From Sphaerulina vaccinii (lineage: Eukaryota > Ascomycota > Dothideomycetes > Mycosphaerellales > Mycosphaerellaceae), in assembly GCA_022570795.1 (NCBI GenBank), contig JAKUDP010000003.1, positions 1,736,001-1,800,000 on the forward strand: a stretch of 64,000 nucleotides of DNA. Reading direction: 5' to 3'. A program made the translations under genes and the position numbers. Position 1 is the first letter of the stretch. Every line of letters begins with the position of its first letter. Positions 33,984-43,014 of the stretch are shown here, piece after piece. The notes under the pieces are model-generated. The model searched no databases. It was not told where the DNA came from and saw only the letters and a program-made list of their open reading frames with translations.

Positions 33984-34298
33984 ACAGGGTGGTCAATGGA
34001 CAGACAGCTGAACGCTGTCCATGGACATGGACGTTGTCCGGATAGACGGACAAAGCCTTTTAATTTGTCCGGACAGTTGGACAAAGATGTCTTAGGTGTC
34101 CATGTCCATGGACATCACTTTTTGACCTCGTTGACTCCATATATCCGGCCGAACTAGGCAATCTGTGGGTCAAATGGACGTTTTGGACAGACGGACAGCC
34201 TCTTCAAATTTGCTGGACAGACGGACAAGAGGCCTCAATTTGTCCGGACAGATGGACAAATGGTCCATGTCCAGTCCAACTGTCCAGTGACCACCCTG
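33984..34298. mobile_element. hAT-type MITE, 315 bp, with 8 bp target duplication
   Basis: Terminal inverted repeats CAGGGTGGTCAATGGACAG (from 33985) and CTGTCCAGTGACCACCCTG (to 34298) match at 18 of 19 positions. The element is flanked by perfect CACTGTTC duplications (33976-33983 and 34299-34306). Its interior is packed with TGGACA/TGTCCA subterminal motifs, including GTCCGGACAG and GTCCATGGACAT palindromes. The 8 bp duplication plus CAGGG termini are hAT hallmarks. With no coding capacity, it is a non-autonomous element. Confidence 0.85.
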
Positions 34299-34306
34299 CA
34301 CTGTTC

Positions 34307-35038
34307 TATGTTATCGTAATCTCGAAGGCAGTCGCCATGGAGAGTTGTCGGTAGGAGTCGTTGTAGGCTCGTGTCCATGATGGCGGCCTTCTCAGCATAT
34401 CTATCGTGGATCCGCTGCATTCAGCACTTCTCGGGTAGGATCGTAGAGGGCAGCAGTGATGGCCATACCACTGCTACACACGATAGTAGAGCTGGTGGAA
34501 GTGCTTATTTGGAGTGCGGAGGTGTGTCTATCAGTGCCGCAGAGTCTTGGTGGAGTTCGTCCAGTGACATGGTGATGCGTTTGTATCATCTGATTCGTCC
34601 CTCTTGATACTGGCACATCTGCGCTGGATGTTGATGTTGATGTTTGTGCTGTGGAGATGAAGCCGTGGAGTGAAGTACGCGGCGGAACATCCCTGACATC
34701 CCTGTATTCTGTCTCACGACCTTTTCTGGCGAGGATGGTCTTGGTCTTGGTATGGACAACATCGTTTAGGTTCCAACTTGTAGGACTCTTACCAACACTT
34801 ACACCTCATCGCCATTGTCTAAAAGTGGAGTCGAAGTCCACGCGCAAGGTAGGCGCCATCTCGCTTTCTCCTATTGCTGCCTCTCGTAACAGATGTGCCC
34901 AGTCTTCAACCAACATATCTCAAGTCTCAACGCTTTTGCTCTGTGTAACATCATCTCTCCATTTCTCCTCAGATAGACTACACACCAAACAACACCTCGA
35001 GGTGCGAATACTCTCGCAGTCAGAACTGAAGTGAAGCC
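34307..35038. promoter_or_regulatory. 5' flank of the lipid-droplet hydrolase gene
   Basis: No gene is supported. The MITE inserted 740 bp upstream of the hydrolase start, so it may sit at the edge of its promoter. Confidence 0.4.
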
Positions 35039-36064
35039 ATGGCGGTCTTCCGGACCATCCTCCAGGACTCCATCACCCTCAAAAGTGGCAATTCTCAAGG
35101 CTCCAAGATTCTCCTCATCTACTTCATTGCCGGAAATCCAGGTCTGATTGAGTACTACCGCCGGTACCTAGAACATCTCCAGACCTCTCTACAGAAACGC
35201 AAAGAAGAAGTCATCATCTATGGTGCTTCGCACGATGGATTCGAGTTCGGCACTCCCCAGAACAGAATCAACTCAGACACACCGCCCTTCTCACTAAAGC
35301 AAGAGATCTACTGCGTCCGCACCAGACTATCCATGAAAGCGAGAGAACTATCAAGAACCAACGACAAACCCATCGACGTAATCTTGATCGGCCATTCAGT
35401 AGGAGCATACATGCTCCTCGAAACAGTAGAGTTATACCAAGCCGACCGTGCTGAACAACACTACACAATCCGAGGAGGAATCTGTCTCTTCCCCACAGTC
35501 GTCGACATAGTCAAAAGCGACAAAGGAAAAGCCCTCCGGCCATTCCTAAACTTTCCAGGCATGGGCTATCTCCTCGCCGGCTTAGCCACCTTTCTCAACT
35601 GGATTGGACTTCTCGATCTCTTAACAAAGTACCTCACACCCGGAACAGAAGGAGCAGCAGTAACAGCCGCATTGGCTCGAAGCAAATGCGGAATTCGCCA
35701 AATGATCCACATGGCCCGTGACGAACTCGCAAGTATTAATGAAGATAAATGGCACGCCGAGGACTTCTGGGGTGTGGTGTCCAATTCAGACTCTACTGAT
35801 GGAGATGAGCGAGAAGCATCAACCAGTATGCCAGGAGCACCGAGGACGAAGCTGTATTTGCTCTTCGGCAAAGAAGACTACTGGGTCAACAATTCTTCCC
35901 GAGACAATCTCATCAACAAGCGAAGTGGAAAACATACAACAATGGAAATCCTACACGCCCGGCCAGAAATCCCTCATACCTTCTCTTTGCATCCGGAGCA
36001 TTCGGATCACGTCGCTGAGAAATCTGCTGCTTGGATTGAAGCGTTGGAGATGCAACAGGAATGA
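35039..36064 (+). CDS. lipid droplet-associated hydrolase (LDAH/Ldh1 family)
   Basis: Single-exon alpha/beta hydrolase, 341 aa. It opens with the family-typical strand and oxyanion region LLIYFIAGNPGLIEYYRRYL. Next come YGASHDGFE, the nucleophile elbow ILIGHSVGAYM (GHSVG Ser), GICLFPTVVDI, a hydrophobic FPGMGYLLAGLATFLNW segment that probably docks on droplets, LYLLFGKEDYWV (acid Asp) and HTFSLHPEHSDHVA (catalytic His). Members localise to lipid droplets and have weak sterol-ester or triglyceride lipase activity. Start ATG at 35039 is in a good context (GCCATGGCG). It is convergent with the first secreted-family gene. Confidence 0.9.
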   Translation: MAVFRTILQDSITLKSGNSQGSKILLIYFIAGNPGLIEYYRRYLEHLQTSLQKRKEEVIIYGASHDGFEFGTPQNRINSDTPPFSLKQEIYCVRTRLSMKARELSRTNDKPIDVILIGHSVGAYMLLETVELYQADRAEQHYTIRGGICLFPTVVDIVKSDKGKALRPFLNFPGMGYLLAGLATFLNWIGLLDLLTKYLTPGTEGAAVTAALARSKCGIRQMIHMARDELASINEDKWHAEDFWGVVSNSDSTDGDEREASTSMPGAPRTKLYLLFGKEDYWVNNSSRDNLINKRSGKHTTMEILHARPEIPHTFSLHPEHSDHVAEKSAAWIEALEMQQE

Positions 36065-36168
36065 GAAACACTTGCATAGCTGTATGCAGCCCAATAAGAC
36101 TCTGCTGCCTCTCCTCCAACGCAACGTTCCCCTATCCTCATGTGTACTCGGAAATGAACCTTTGCTTT

Positions 36169-36466
36169 TCAACTCGTCTCTTTCGAACCATGCGGGCAGT
36201 AAAGGGGTAGGACACATGCCAAAAATCCAGAGATTCCTCCCGATTCCTCTCGTGCTGCTATTACAACGCCACAGTCAGTCAGTCAGCATCCTCAGTGATC
36301 CGATGCCTGATAAGAGTATAGCTCATTCATCATACACACCTTTCTGGCCATGATCCTCGAGTTTCACGGAATCCCCCGCTAACTGGGGCAAGACGTGTGG
36401 AGGAGGCGGCAGAGCTGTGCCCAACCCGAGAAGAAGGAGAAGGAGAGTAGCGGCGAGGAATTTCAT
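36169..36466 (-). CDS. small secreted protein, tandem family member 1
   Basis: The signal peptide MKFLAATLLLLLLGLGTALP is nearly identical to those of three neighbours. Spliced model: 36466-36340 joined to 36257-36169 (GTGTGT..TAG intron, GCTGAC branch repeats), 71 aa, with ACVLPLYC near the C-terminus. If unspliced, the frame stops at 36323 after 47 aa. The splice model is preferred because the donor context AGAAAG|GTGTGT and the following GCTGACTGACTGACTG..GGCG are conserved at the other loci. The mature peptide is very short. No known family; candidate effector or a decayed copy. Confidence 0.55.
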
Positions 36467-36994
36467 ATTTTGCGGCGTGGTATATGCAAGCGTGGTTCGA
36501 TAAAGAGGGAAACAAGCGGACAGCGAGGTTTGTGGCAGATAGATCGGGGTTTGGTGCTGCCACCTCACCTCTAGGCGATTGCATTGCTCGTCATAGGCCC
36601 TACCAGACTATCGACCGTAGCTCCAGAAATATCTATCTATGTGGACTGACGACGAAGAGGTCACTGGACGGGCCGAGAGACTCGGTACAGGTTTGAGGTC
36701 TCGTCCATCTATGAGACTACGAGATCGTGTTTGATGTTAGGTGTTGGGACGGTAGGGTAATCGAGATCGTTGATGGTGGCGAAGTACGAACAAGTATCAT
36801 CAAGTCCTTCTAGACAGACGCTAATTGAGAAGCCACAAAGCTTGAATGGACACACATCAAGGCTAATGATGGCGATCATAGCAGTTACGAAGAATGGCAG
36901 TACCTATTGTCTTCCTGCAGCGACCGTCTTCGCGACAGGGGCTAAGCATACTTCTAAAGGTTTCTGTCCGTCCGTCCCTCCCTCCTGGACTAAC
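36467..36994. other. spacer between family members 1 and 2
   Basis: Part of the repeated unit. The stretch upstream of 36466 (GCGGCGTGGTATATGC, GCGGACAGCGAGG) is repeated upstream of member 3. No gene. Confidence 0.5.
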
Positions 36995-37243
36995 TTAATG
37001 CTCTTCCACATCATTGTCTGCTTGTCTGCAAAAAATTCCCCCCAAAAAGCAGAGCTCCCATTGACGTCGTGCTAAGCCTACGCCACAGTCAGTCAGTCAG
37101 CTTTGTACGAAACATAGTTGTCCGATGTCAGACACACCTTTCTGGTCATTACCCTCGACTTTGTCGGAGTCGTGTGGAGTAGTTGGCAGAGCTGTTGCCA
37201 ACCCGACGAGAAGGAGGAGGGCTGTTGCGGCGATGAACTTCAT
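36995..37243 (-). CDS. small secreted protein, tandem family member 2
   Basis: Signal peptide MKFIAATALLLLVGLATALP. Exons 37243-37138 and 37077-36995 give 62 aa, with WELCFLGGIFC in the second exon. The unspliced frame would end at 37097 after 48 aa. The residues before the splice, EGNDQK, parallel EDHGQK in member 1, and the intron (60 nt) shares GTCCGATG and the GCTGACTGACTGACTG branch region with its relatives. Members 1 and 2 lack the longer helical domain of members 3 and 4, so they are either minimal peptides or deletion derivatives. Confidence 0.5.
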
Positions 37244-38063
37244 GGCTGGTCGTTGGATGGCGGATCTGTGTACGAGATGATTGTTCTGTTGTATTGTGTG
37301 TGAAGTGTATGCGGTGGATGTCTTGATGTATGTGTGGCGAATGACCTGTGTACTTTGTGATTGATTGATGGGAGAGAAAGGACGAGTCTCCAGAATCATG
37401 CGCACTTATATGCAAAAGTTTGACTCTGCAACGTATAGCTACCACGCATACTCGCTGGTCTACCTGGTTCTGACCTTTGTATCAGACCAATGACCATGCT
37501 TGGTCATCGATAGTAGGACAGATATATGTGGAGAGAGAGTGGGACAACTGGCCAAGGGACATCGAAGGACAGGTTGGTAGAGAATTCTTTTCTACGTGCT
37601 ACGGTGGAGTATGTTGAAAGTAGAAGGTGTGTTAATTAAGTGTGATAGTCTACTCTGAAGAGAAACAGTCTAATATAGCCAAATCGTGCACGTGCATGCG
37701 CACAGGCATTATTTCAACAGAGTAAGCATATCCACATGCATCGCAATTTGCTCTGCCTTCTAACATTTTCTTATTACGCGCTCCTCGCCAAGGATAAATT
37801 CTTTCTTCGCCTCCATCATCGTTCGAGCAAAGTCCGCCTCTCCTCCGCAACGTTCCCTATCCCAAAATGTGTGCCGTGCTCATCCGCTAACCTTGCTTTT
37901 CAACTGATCTCTTCCGAATCATGCGGGCGGATGAACAGGACACACCCAAAGCAGCCAACAATCGTCAATGGGGCCTTCCAAGTCATCTCGCGCTGTAACT
38001 ACTCTACAGTAAATCAGTCAGCTTTACCCATAAGTATCGTCGTCCAATATCATACACACCTTT
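37244..38063. other. spacer between family members 2 and 3
   Basis: Intergenic. The part next to 38063 is the 3' flank of member 3 and retains GTGTGTATGAT and GCTGACTGA, matching the introns of the other copies. No gene. Confidence 0.5.
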
Positions 38064-38603
38064 CTAGGGGCAAACCGGCAACGGATGCTCACCCCACCAC
38101 TCATCCGCCTTCCTCGCTGACCATCCCAAAAGCAGCTTAAGCCTATCCAGAATAGCCGTATAGTCCTCATCTGGAATCGGGACACCTTTCAGAATCTTCT
38201 CATGAATATCTGTAACATACTTGTCTTCGTAGTATTGCTGTTCGTTACCAGGGATATCCCAAGACAGAGGGTTATCAGTGAAATCATCAGCCCCATTTTG
38301 ACCCCAAGCTTCGTCAGGCAGTGCTGGGCCACCACATGTTGGCTTCGGGGGTAAGGCCTCGTTCTTGGCCAGGATGGTGGGTTTGTATCCTTGGAAGATG
38401 ATTCGAGTCGAGATCCTTTTCCATATCTCGTCGTATTGGGCTTGTGGGATGACGATTGAATCGATGAATGGGAAGATTTCCTGAAAGAAGAAAGGGCCTG
38501 CCAATTCAGGTGTGGTGGGCGGCATGATGGGTCCAAAGACGTGTGGAGGTGGCAGAGCTGTTGCCAATCCGAGAAGGAGGAGGGTTGGGGTGATGAACTT
38601 CAT
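38064..38603 (-). CDS. secreted protein, tandem family member 3
   Basis: 179 aa, one coding exon, signal peptide MKFITPTLLLLGLATALP. The mature domain parallels member 4: YDEIWKRISTRIIF / REIFKRIGTKYIW, PPKPTCGGPAL / GPKPTCLSAQQL, and EQQYYEDKYVTDI..PIPDEDYTAILDRL / DQEYYEEWDKEI..VMPDEAYEAILHKL. Two Cys (PTC and PVC near the end) are present. It stops at TAG just before the conserved AGAAAG|GTGTGT donor, so here the family intron would lie in the 3' UTR. It resembles no family I recognise. Secreted, probably helical; function unknown. Confidence 0.75.
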   Translation of the reverse strand: MKFITPTLLLLGLATALPPPHVFGPIMPPTTPELAGPFFFQEIFPFIDSIVIPQAQYDEIWKRISTRIIFQGYKPTILAKNEALPPKPTCGGPALPDEAWGQNGADDFTDNPLSWDIPGNEQQYYEDKYVTDIHEKILKGVPIPDEDYTAILDRLKLLLGWSARKADEWWGEHPLPVCP

Positions 38604-38604
38604 T

Positions 38605-38676
38605 GTGTGCGGCGTTGCTTGTGTGCGGCGTTGCTTGTGTGCGGCGTTGCTTGTGTGCGGCGTTGCTTGTGTGCGG
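38605..38676. repeat. 16 nt minisatellite in the 5' UTR/promoter of member 3
   Basis: Four perfect copies plus a half copy of GTGTGCGGCGTTGCTT end one base from the member 3 start codon. Confidence 0.9.
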
Positions 38677-39234
38677 TATATGCAAGCGTGTATGATGAAG
38701 AGGGAAAGAATAAAAGAGAGCGGACAGCGAGTTTTGTAGCAGATCGGAGCCTGGTGCCACCTCGCCTTTGGAAGATTTTCTTCCTATTACATTGCTCGTA
38801 ATAGGCCCTACCAGACTAAGGACAGCAGGCTGCAGAATATGTATGTTGGTTGACGAAGAGGTCACTCGGGCCGAGAGACGGGATGTCCATCGGTACAGTT
38901 TTGAACTCTAGTCCATGCCAAGTCTGTTCTGTGGGTTGTTATAATGTTATAATGTTCGTTTGCTTCTTGTATGGTCAAGCTACTTATCTCCCGCGTTCCA
39001 AGGTCACCGCACAAGAGGCGGTATCTATCAATAAGCCTTGCCGGGTCGAGTGTGGGATACCTTATAGATCGGTCTTTGATTCAAAGTTCGTTCAACTCGG
39101 TTTCTTATTGCTGTAATCAAGTCAGACCGGTAAAGTGTTTCGACAAGTCTACCGCCTCTCCTGTCCTCAATGTGTGCTCGAATAGCTAACTTTTTGGTCT
39201 TTCAACTTGTGTTTTGGAAAACATGCGTACAACT
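38677..39234. other. spacer between family members 3 and 4
   Basis: Intergenic sequence of the repeated unit. The part upstream of member 3 matches that upstream of member 1. No gene. Confidence 0.5.
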
Positions 39235-39901
39235 TCAGGGCAGTATACATTCAGTGCATCCTGAGGAAAAAGTGCTCCAATACCCGGGAATCGAGCTCCT
39301 GCTACGCCACAGTCAGCTTGCTTTGGACTATGGTTGTCCGATGCTTGACAAGCTCATACAGTACACACCTTTCTAGTTGTCCTTGCAGAGCGGCAGCAGG
39401 CGGCAGACTCTTCAGCTCAGCTCGGTCATCCTCCTCCTCCTTCTTTTCTTCGTCCCCGAACCTTTGCTTAAGCTTATGGAGAATAGCCTCATACGCCTCA
39501 TCGGGCATGACGACATTTGCAAGAATGTCCTCGCGAATCTCTTTGTCCCACTCCTCGTAGTATTCCTGATCGGAAATTGACTTATTTAGAAACTCGTTTA
39601 TATAAGCGAGCTGTTGTGCGGAAAGACACGTTGGCTTAGGGCCACCAGGGTAATTGGAGGGCCCGTGTTTGAAGTCCCCGTGCTCGAAGGAAAAGTCGGA
39701 CCTATGCTGGTCCCAGATATATTTAGTTCCGATTCTTTTGAATATCTCGCGTCGTGCGTCGTTCGACATGTTGACTGTTTTGAGAAACTCGAACATATCG
39801 AGTTCGAGGGAGTCTGCCCACTCTTGGAATTTTGGATCTGGTGCAGTTGGAAGAGCTGTTGCCAACCCAAGAAGGAGGAGAGTAGGGGCGATGAGCTTCA
39901 T
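39235..39901 (-). CDS. secreted protein, tandem family member 4
   Basis: Signal peptide MKLIAPTLLLLGLATALP, then a helical acidic domain homologous to member 3 (see there), including KPTC and PDEAYEAILHKLKQRFG followed by a Lys/Glu-rich stretch. Spliced model: 39901-39369 joined to 39301-39235 (67 nt GTGTGT..TAG intron, GCTGAC branch), 199 aa with GCTECILP at the end. Without splicing the frame stops at 39302, also 199 aa, and the stop TAG is exactly the putative acceptor. The conserved donor favours splicing. Confidence 0.7.
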
Positions 39902-40348
39902 AGTTGATAGGTCGATCGGCCGAAAAGTATGTTCTGTTGATTGTTATAATGTGATGTTCGTGTGCTCTTGTACGATCAAAGGTAAGAGGAGTGTTATATG
40001 CCCTAATCATTGTCAGCTGGCCAGGTGTTCAAAAAGCTATTATCGGTTAGCATATAAAGCATATATCACGCTGAACACCGGCACACGATCTCGTGACCCA
40101 AACGTGGATCGGCGTGATCGAGCGAATGAGGTCCAGTTCGAGTAGCATATACGACGCCTGGGCAGAGAAGTCAGTCCGGAAGCTGGTTGCCGATATATCG
40201 GGTCCTTCGGCATGGTTGTATCTGTGGTTCACTGGCAATGGACAACTTGCATACAACTGGCAAACCAAGAAGAACCAAAGCCACACTTTGCCGCACTGAT
40301 CGAAGGCAGCCCTCGTCCCTCCTTCTGGGCACCTAGACTTCGGATCTT
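39902..40348. other. intergenic, no supported gene
   Basis: 5' flank of secreted member 4 and 3' flank of the promethin-like gene. Nothing else is seen. Confidence 0.5.
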
Positions 40349-41237
40349 CTACACGCCCAGTCCCGTTGAACCTTTGAGTCCGCCCTTAGCATACGCGGCT
40401 GGTTTCGATGCACTCGTTGCCGCGTTCTGAATTCCAGAAGTCGTGTCTGTGGCCTTTGTAGTAGCTCCGGACAGCTGCTTCTGTGGCTCGTCCAGAGGTT
40501 TCTCGGTGGCAGACGGCTTCGTATGTCGATCATTGTAACCAGATATGTCCTTCTTCGCAGTCTGCGATCTTGCACCTTCCATGAAACCACTCAGACGACC
40601 ACCTGTAAGACGATCCAGATGATCACCAATAGCGCCGCCTTCCGGAGCTTGCTTGGGTTTGCCACCCTGACTGTCACCATTGGCCCACTTGAGGATGTGG
40701 TAGCCTCCAAGTCCCCATAAGAATAGGAAACAGGCGGCTCCGGTGGTGAACATGACTGTTGGTAGCACAAAGAAGAGGGCTACGGAAACCATGAAGACTG
40801 TGAAGAGGACTGCTGCGAGAAGTCCAACGATCAGAGCCACGACTAAAGCGAAGATGAAAACTGAGAGACTGAAGAGGACGAAGAGTCCCAGTGGTATGCC
40901 TGTTAGGGCGAGGTTCATGCCAAGGAATGCCTGTGGGTTACTGTTAGTACTCCATCAAAGACGAAGCATCATTCCAGCTCACCGAAAGCTTTGGATTCCT
41001 TAACATGAAGTCCTGAAGTCTAGCAAGAAACGCCGCTCGCTTCTCTGGTGGGAAGATGCCATCTATGATATTCTTGCCTTTGGTGAATACTTTGCTTGCG
41101 AGTCCGTCGAGAGAGCTTAAGACTTTGTCGCTGCCAGCTTGAGCTTTCTGTTGGAGTCCATTCACGGGGGTGCTCTCTGTAGACTCGGAGGCTTTCTCAT
41201 GCACATCGGAGGTGGCAGTCTTGAGCTGGTCGGCCAT
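40349..41237 (-). CDS. promethin/LDAF1-like lipid-droplet assembly protein
   Basis: Exons 41237-40983 and 40930-40349 give 278 aa. A soluble helical N-terminus (about 80 residues, KNIIDGIFPPEKRAAFLARL) leads to NPKLSAFLGMNLALTG. Next comes a long hydrophobic block of about 85 residues with several hairpin-like segments, ending FLFLWGLGGYHILKW, which is the promethin-domain pattern. The tail is Ser/Thr/Ala-rich and disordered. Promethin-domain proteins (human LDAF1, yeast Ldo) work with seipin at ER-lipid droplet contacts. The assignment is from pattern recognition and moderately strong. The nearby LDAH-family gene (35 kb) is also a lipid-droplet protein. Confidence 0.8.
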
Positions 41238-41593
41238 AGTTCCGTCTGGACGATGAGCCTGTCTGATTTCTAGCTTTCTTGGTCTGCTGTGCTCTCTGTC
41301 TATGCCTGAAGAAGCCGTGGTGACGGTAGGACGCCTTGGTGGCTGAGAGTTCCTGATTTCAGGGAGATGATGAGTCTACCCAGTGTCTATAAAGGTGAGC
41401 AAGTGGTCGAAAGCAAGCAGATGTTCCATGTTGACGTTGTGGTCGCGACTGCCATGTTTTCGACGCGGAAGTGACGACTGATCTCCAGATCCCTGCATGC
41501 GCGGATCTACCCGCGATCGGCAGGCGCGACAAATTTTTGGAGCTCTTGTCTCTGAAAACCGCAACCTACTACGGCAACTGAGAAACTATCAAG
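41238..41593. promoter_or_regulatory. divergent promoter, promethin-like / RPA49
   Basis: 356 bp between divergent starts. It must carry both promoters; I see no clear motif. Confidence 0.5.
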
Positions 41594-43014
41594 ATGGCTG
41601 AGAAGGTCGAGAAGAAGCGGAAGAGACAGTCAAATGGCGTAGAGACGCCCAACAAGAAGCTGGCGACAGGCGGCAGCGAGAGGATCCAAGTGATACACGC
41701 CGAGGACACTGGATTGCATCCAGTATTGCTAGGCACTTCTGGAATCAAGGCACCGACTGTGCCCTTCAAGGCGTACGCGAAGCCGCGAAAGTCATCGAAG
41801 CAGAAGTCAGAGAATGGAGACATTCGGCCATCCACGCACGATTTGCTCCTCCAGTCTTCGCAACACCCTCGATTGGACTACACGGCGGTGCCTAGTCCGA
41901 TAGACGACCAGCTTAGCCACTATGTGGCTATCTACGACCCGGCCAAGCGAGTGCTACAGCTGGCGCCCGCACACCATCTCCAACTCCGAAGTACGCTACG
42001 AGCGAAGGTAGACGAGGAGGCAGCGGCAGCGAAGGGAAGGACGATGGCTTCACAACGAGAAGCGCTAGGTCAGGAGTTCGGTACGAAGAAGGCAAAGAAA
42101 GCGATCAACAGTAAGAGCACGAACGCGATTACAGGGGATGAGAGCAAGATCACGGATGTGCAGAGTGCGATTCTTGAGTCTGTAGGAGGTGAGTACATTC
42201 TTTCTCCTCGAAATCGTGGCAACCGTGCCAACGAGAGCGCGACCCCAGTGGTTTCACCAAGCTAACTTGATCAGAAACAAATGCTGGATTAGCATCCAAG
42301 CTCTCTGAAAAAGAGCAGAGCGACGCTGCTTTAGCATCCAAGCCAATACCCTGGCCTCGACTCGATGCATCGGAAGTGGAGAGCATCTACACCTTCGACA
42401 CGCTAGTCCCACCGAACGATGCCCGACTTGTAAAGCTCAAAGACTGGACAGACGCGGCAGACGACGACAGTGTCCTCGGCTTCAAACATCAATTTCCCCA
42501 ATCACGATTCGCCTTCCTGGCCAAATCGAATACCGACGTTACGCTGCGGCTGAAGGCACTGAAGTATCTCACTCTCCTTCTCGAATTCCGGGATCTGGCT
42601 ACAGGAGGTGGCAGAGGGCCTAAGAAACTGCCCAAGAAAGAGCAGATGCTGAAGAAGCTTCCCCCTCATCGTTGGCCGACTGAGCTCGTGGAGAGCGTGA
42701 GGCGGCGTTTCACCAACGAAACAGGAGGGGAGATGGGTAAATGGCAAATGGACAACTTGGCAACGCACATCTGCGCACTAGCTCTGTTCGCTGATCATTG
42801 GGAGACGGATATCTGGCTTCTTAAGGAAGACATGAAGCTCGATTTGAAGGAATTGACTCAATACTTCCTGGAACTTGGTGCACGCGTCCACAAAGTCACT
42901 GAGCCCGAAAGAGGAAGGAGAGGCTTGACGAAAGCGCAGGCAGCCGCGACCAGGATAGCGCGGCTGCGCATTCCGCTGGACTTCCCGAAAGTGAGAATGG
43001 GTAGACGGGCATAG
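41594..43014 (+). CDS. RPA49: RNA polymerase I subunit RPA49
   Basis: A49-like Pol I subunit (nucleolar, rRNA transcription initiation and elongation). Exons 41594-42188 and 42275-43014 give 444 aa. The basic N-terminus KVEKKRKRQS is followed by the dimerisation domain that pairs with A34.5 (YVAIYDPAKRVLQLAPAHHLQLRSTLRA). After a linker comes the tandem winged-helix part (VESIYTFDTLVPPNDARLVKL, LKYLTLLLEFRDL, DNLATHICALALFADHWETD, DLKELTQYFLELGARVH) and a terminal RIPLDFPKVRMGRRA. The intron uses GTGAGT..CAG with a GCTAAC branch. Length and order fit the family. Confidence 0.93.

Noticed and set aside
34235..34298. Small frame starting inside the MITE
   Set aside because: It arises from repeated TGGACA sequence and has no coding evidence.
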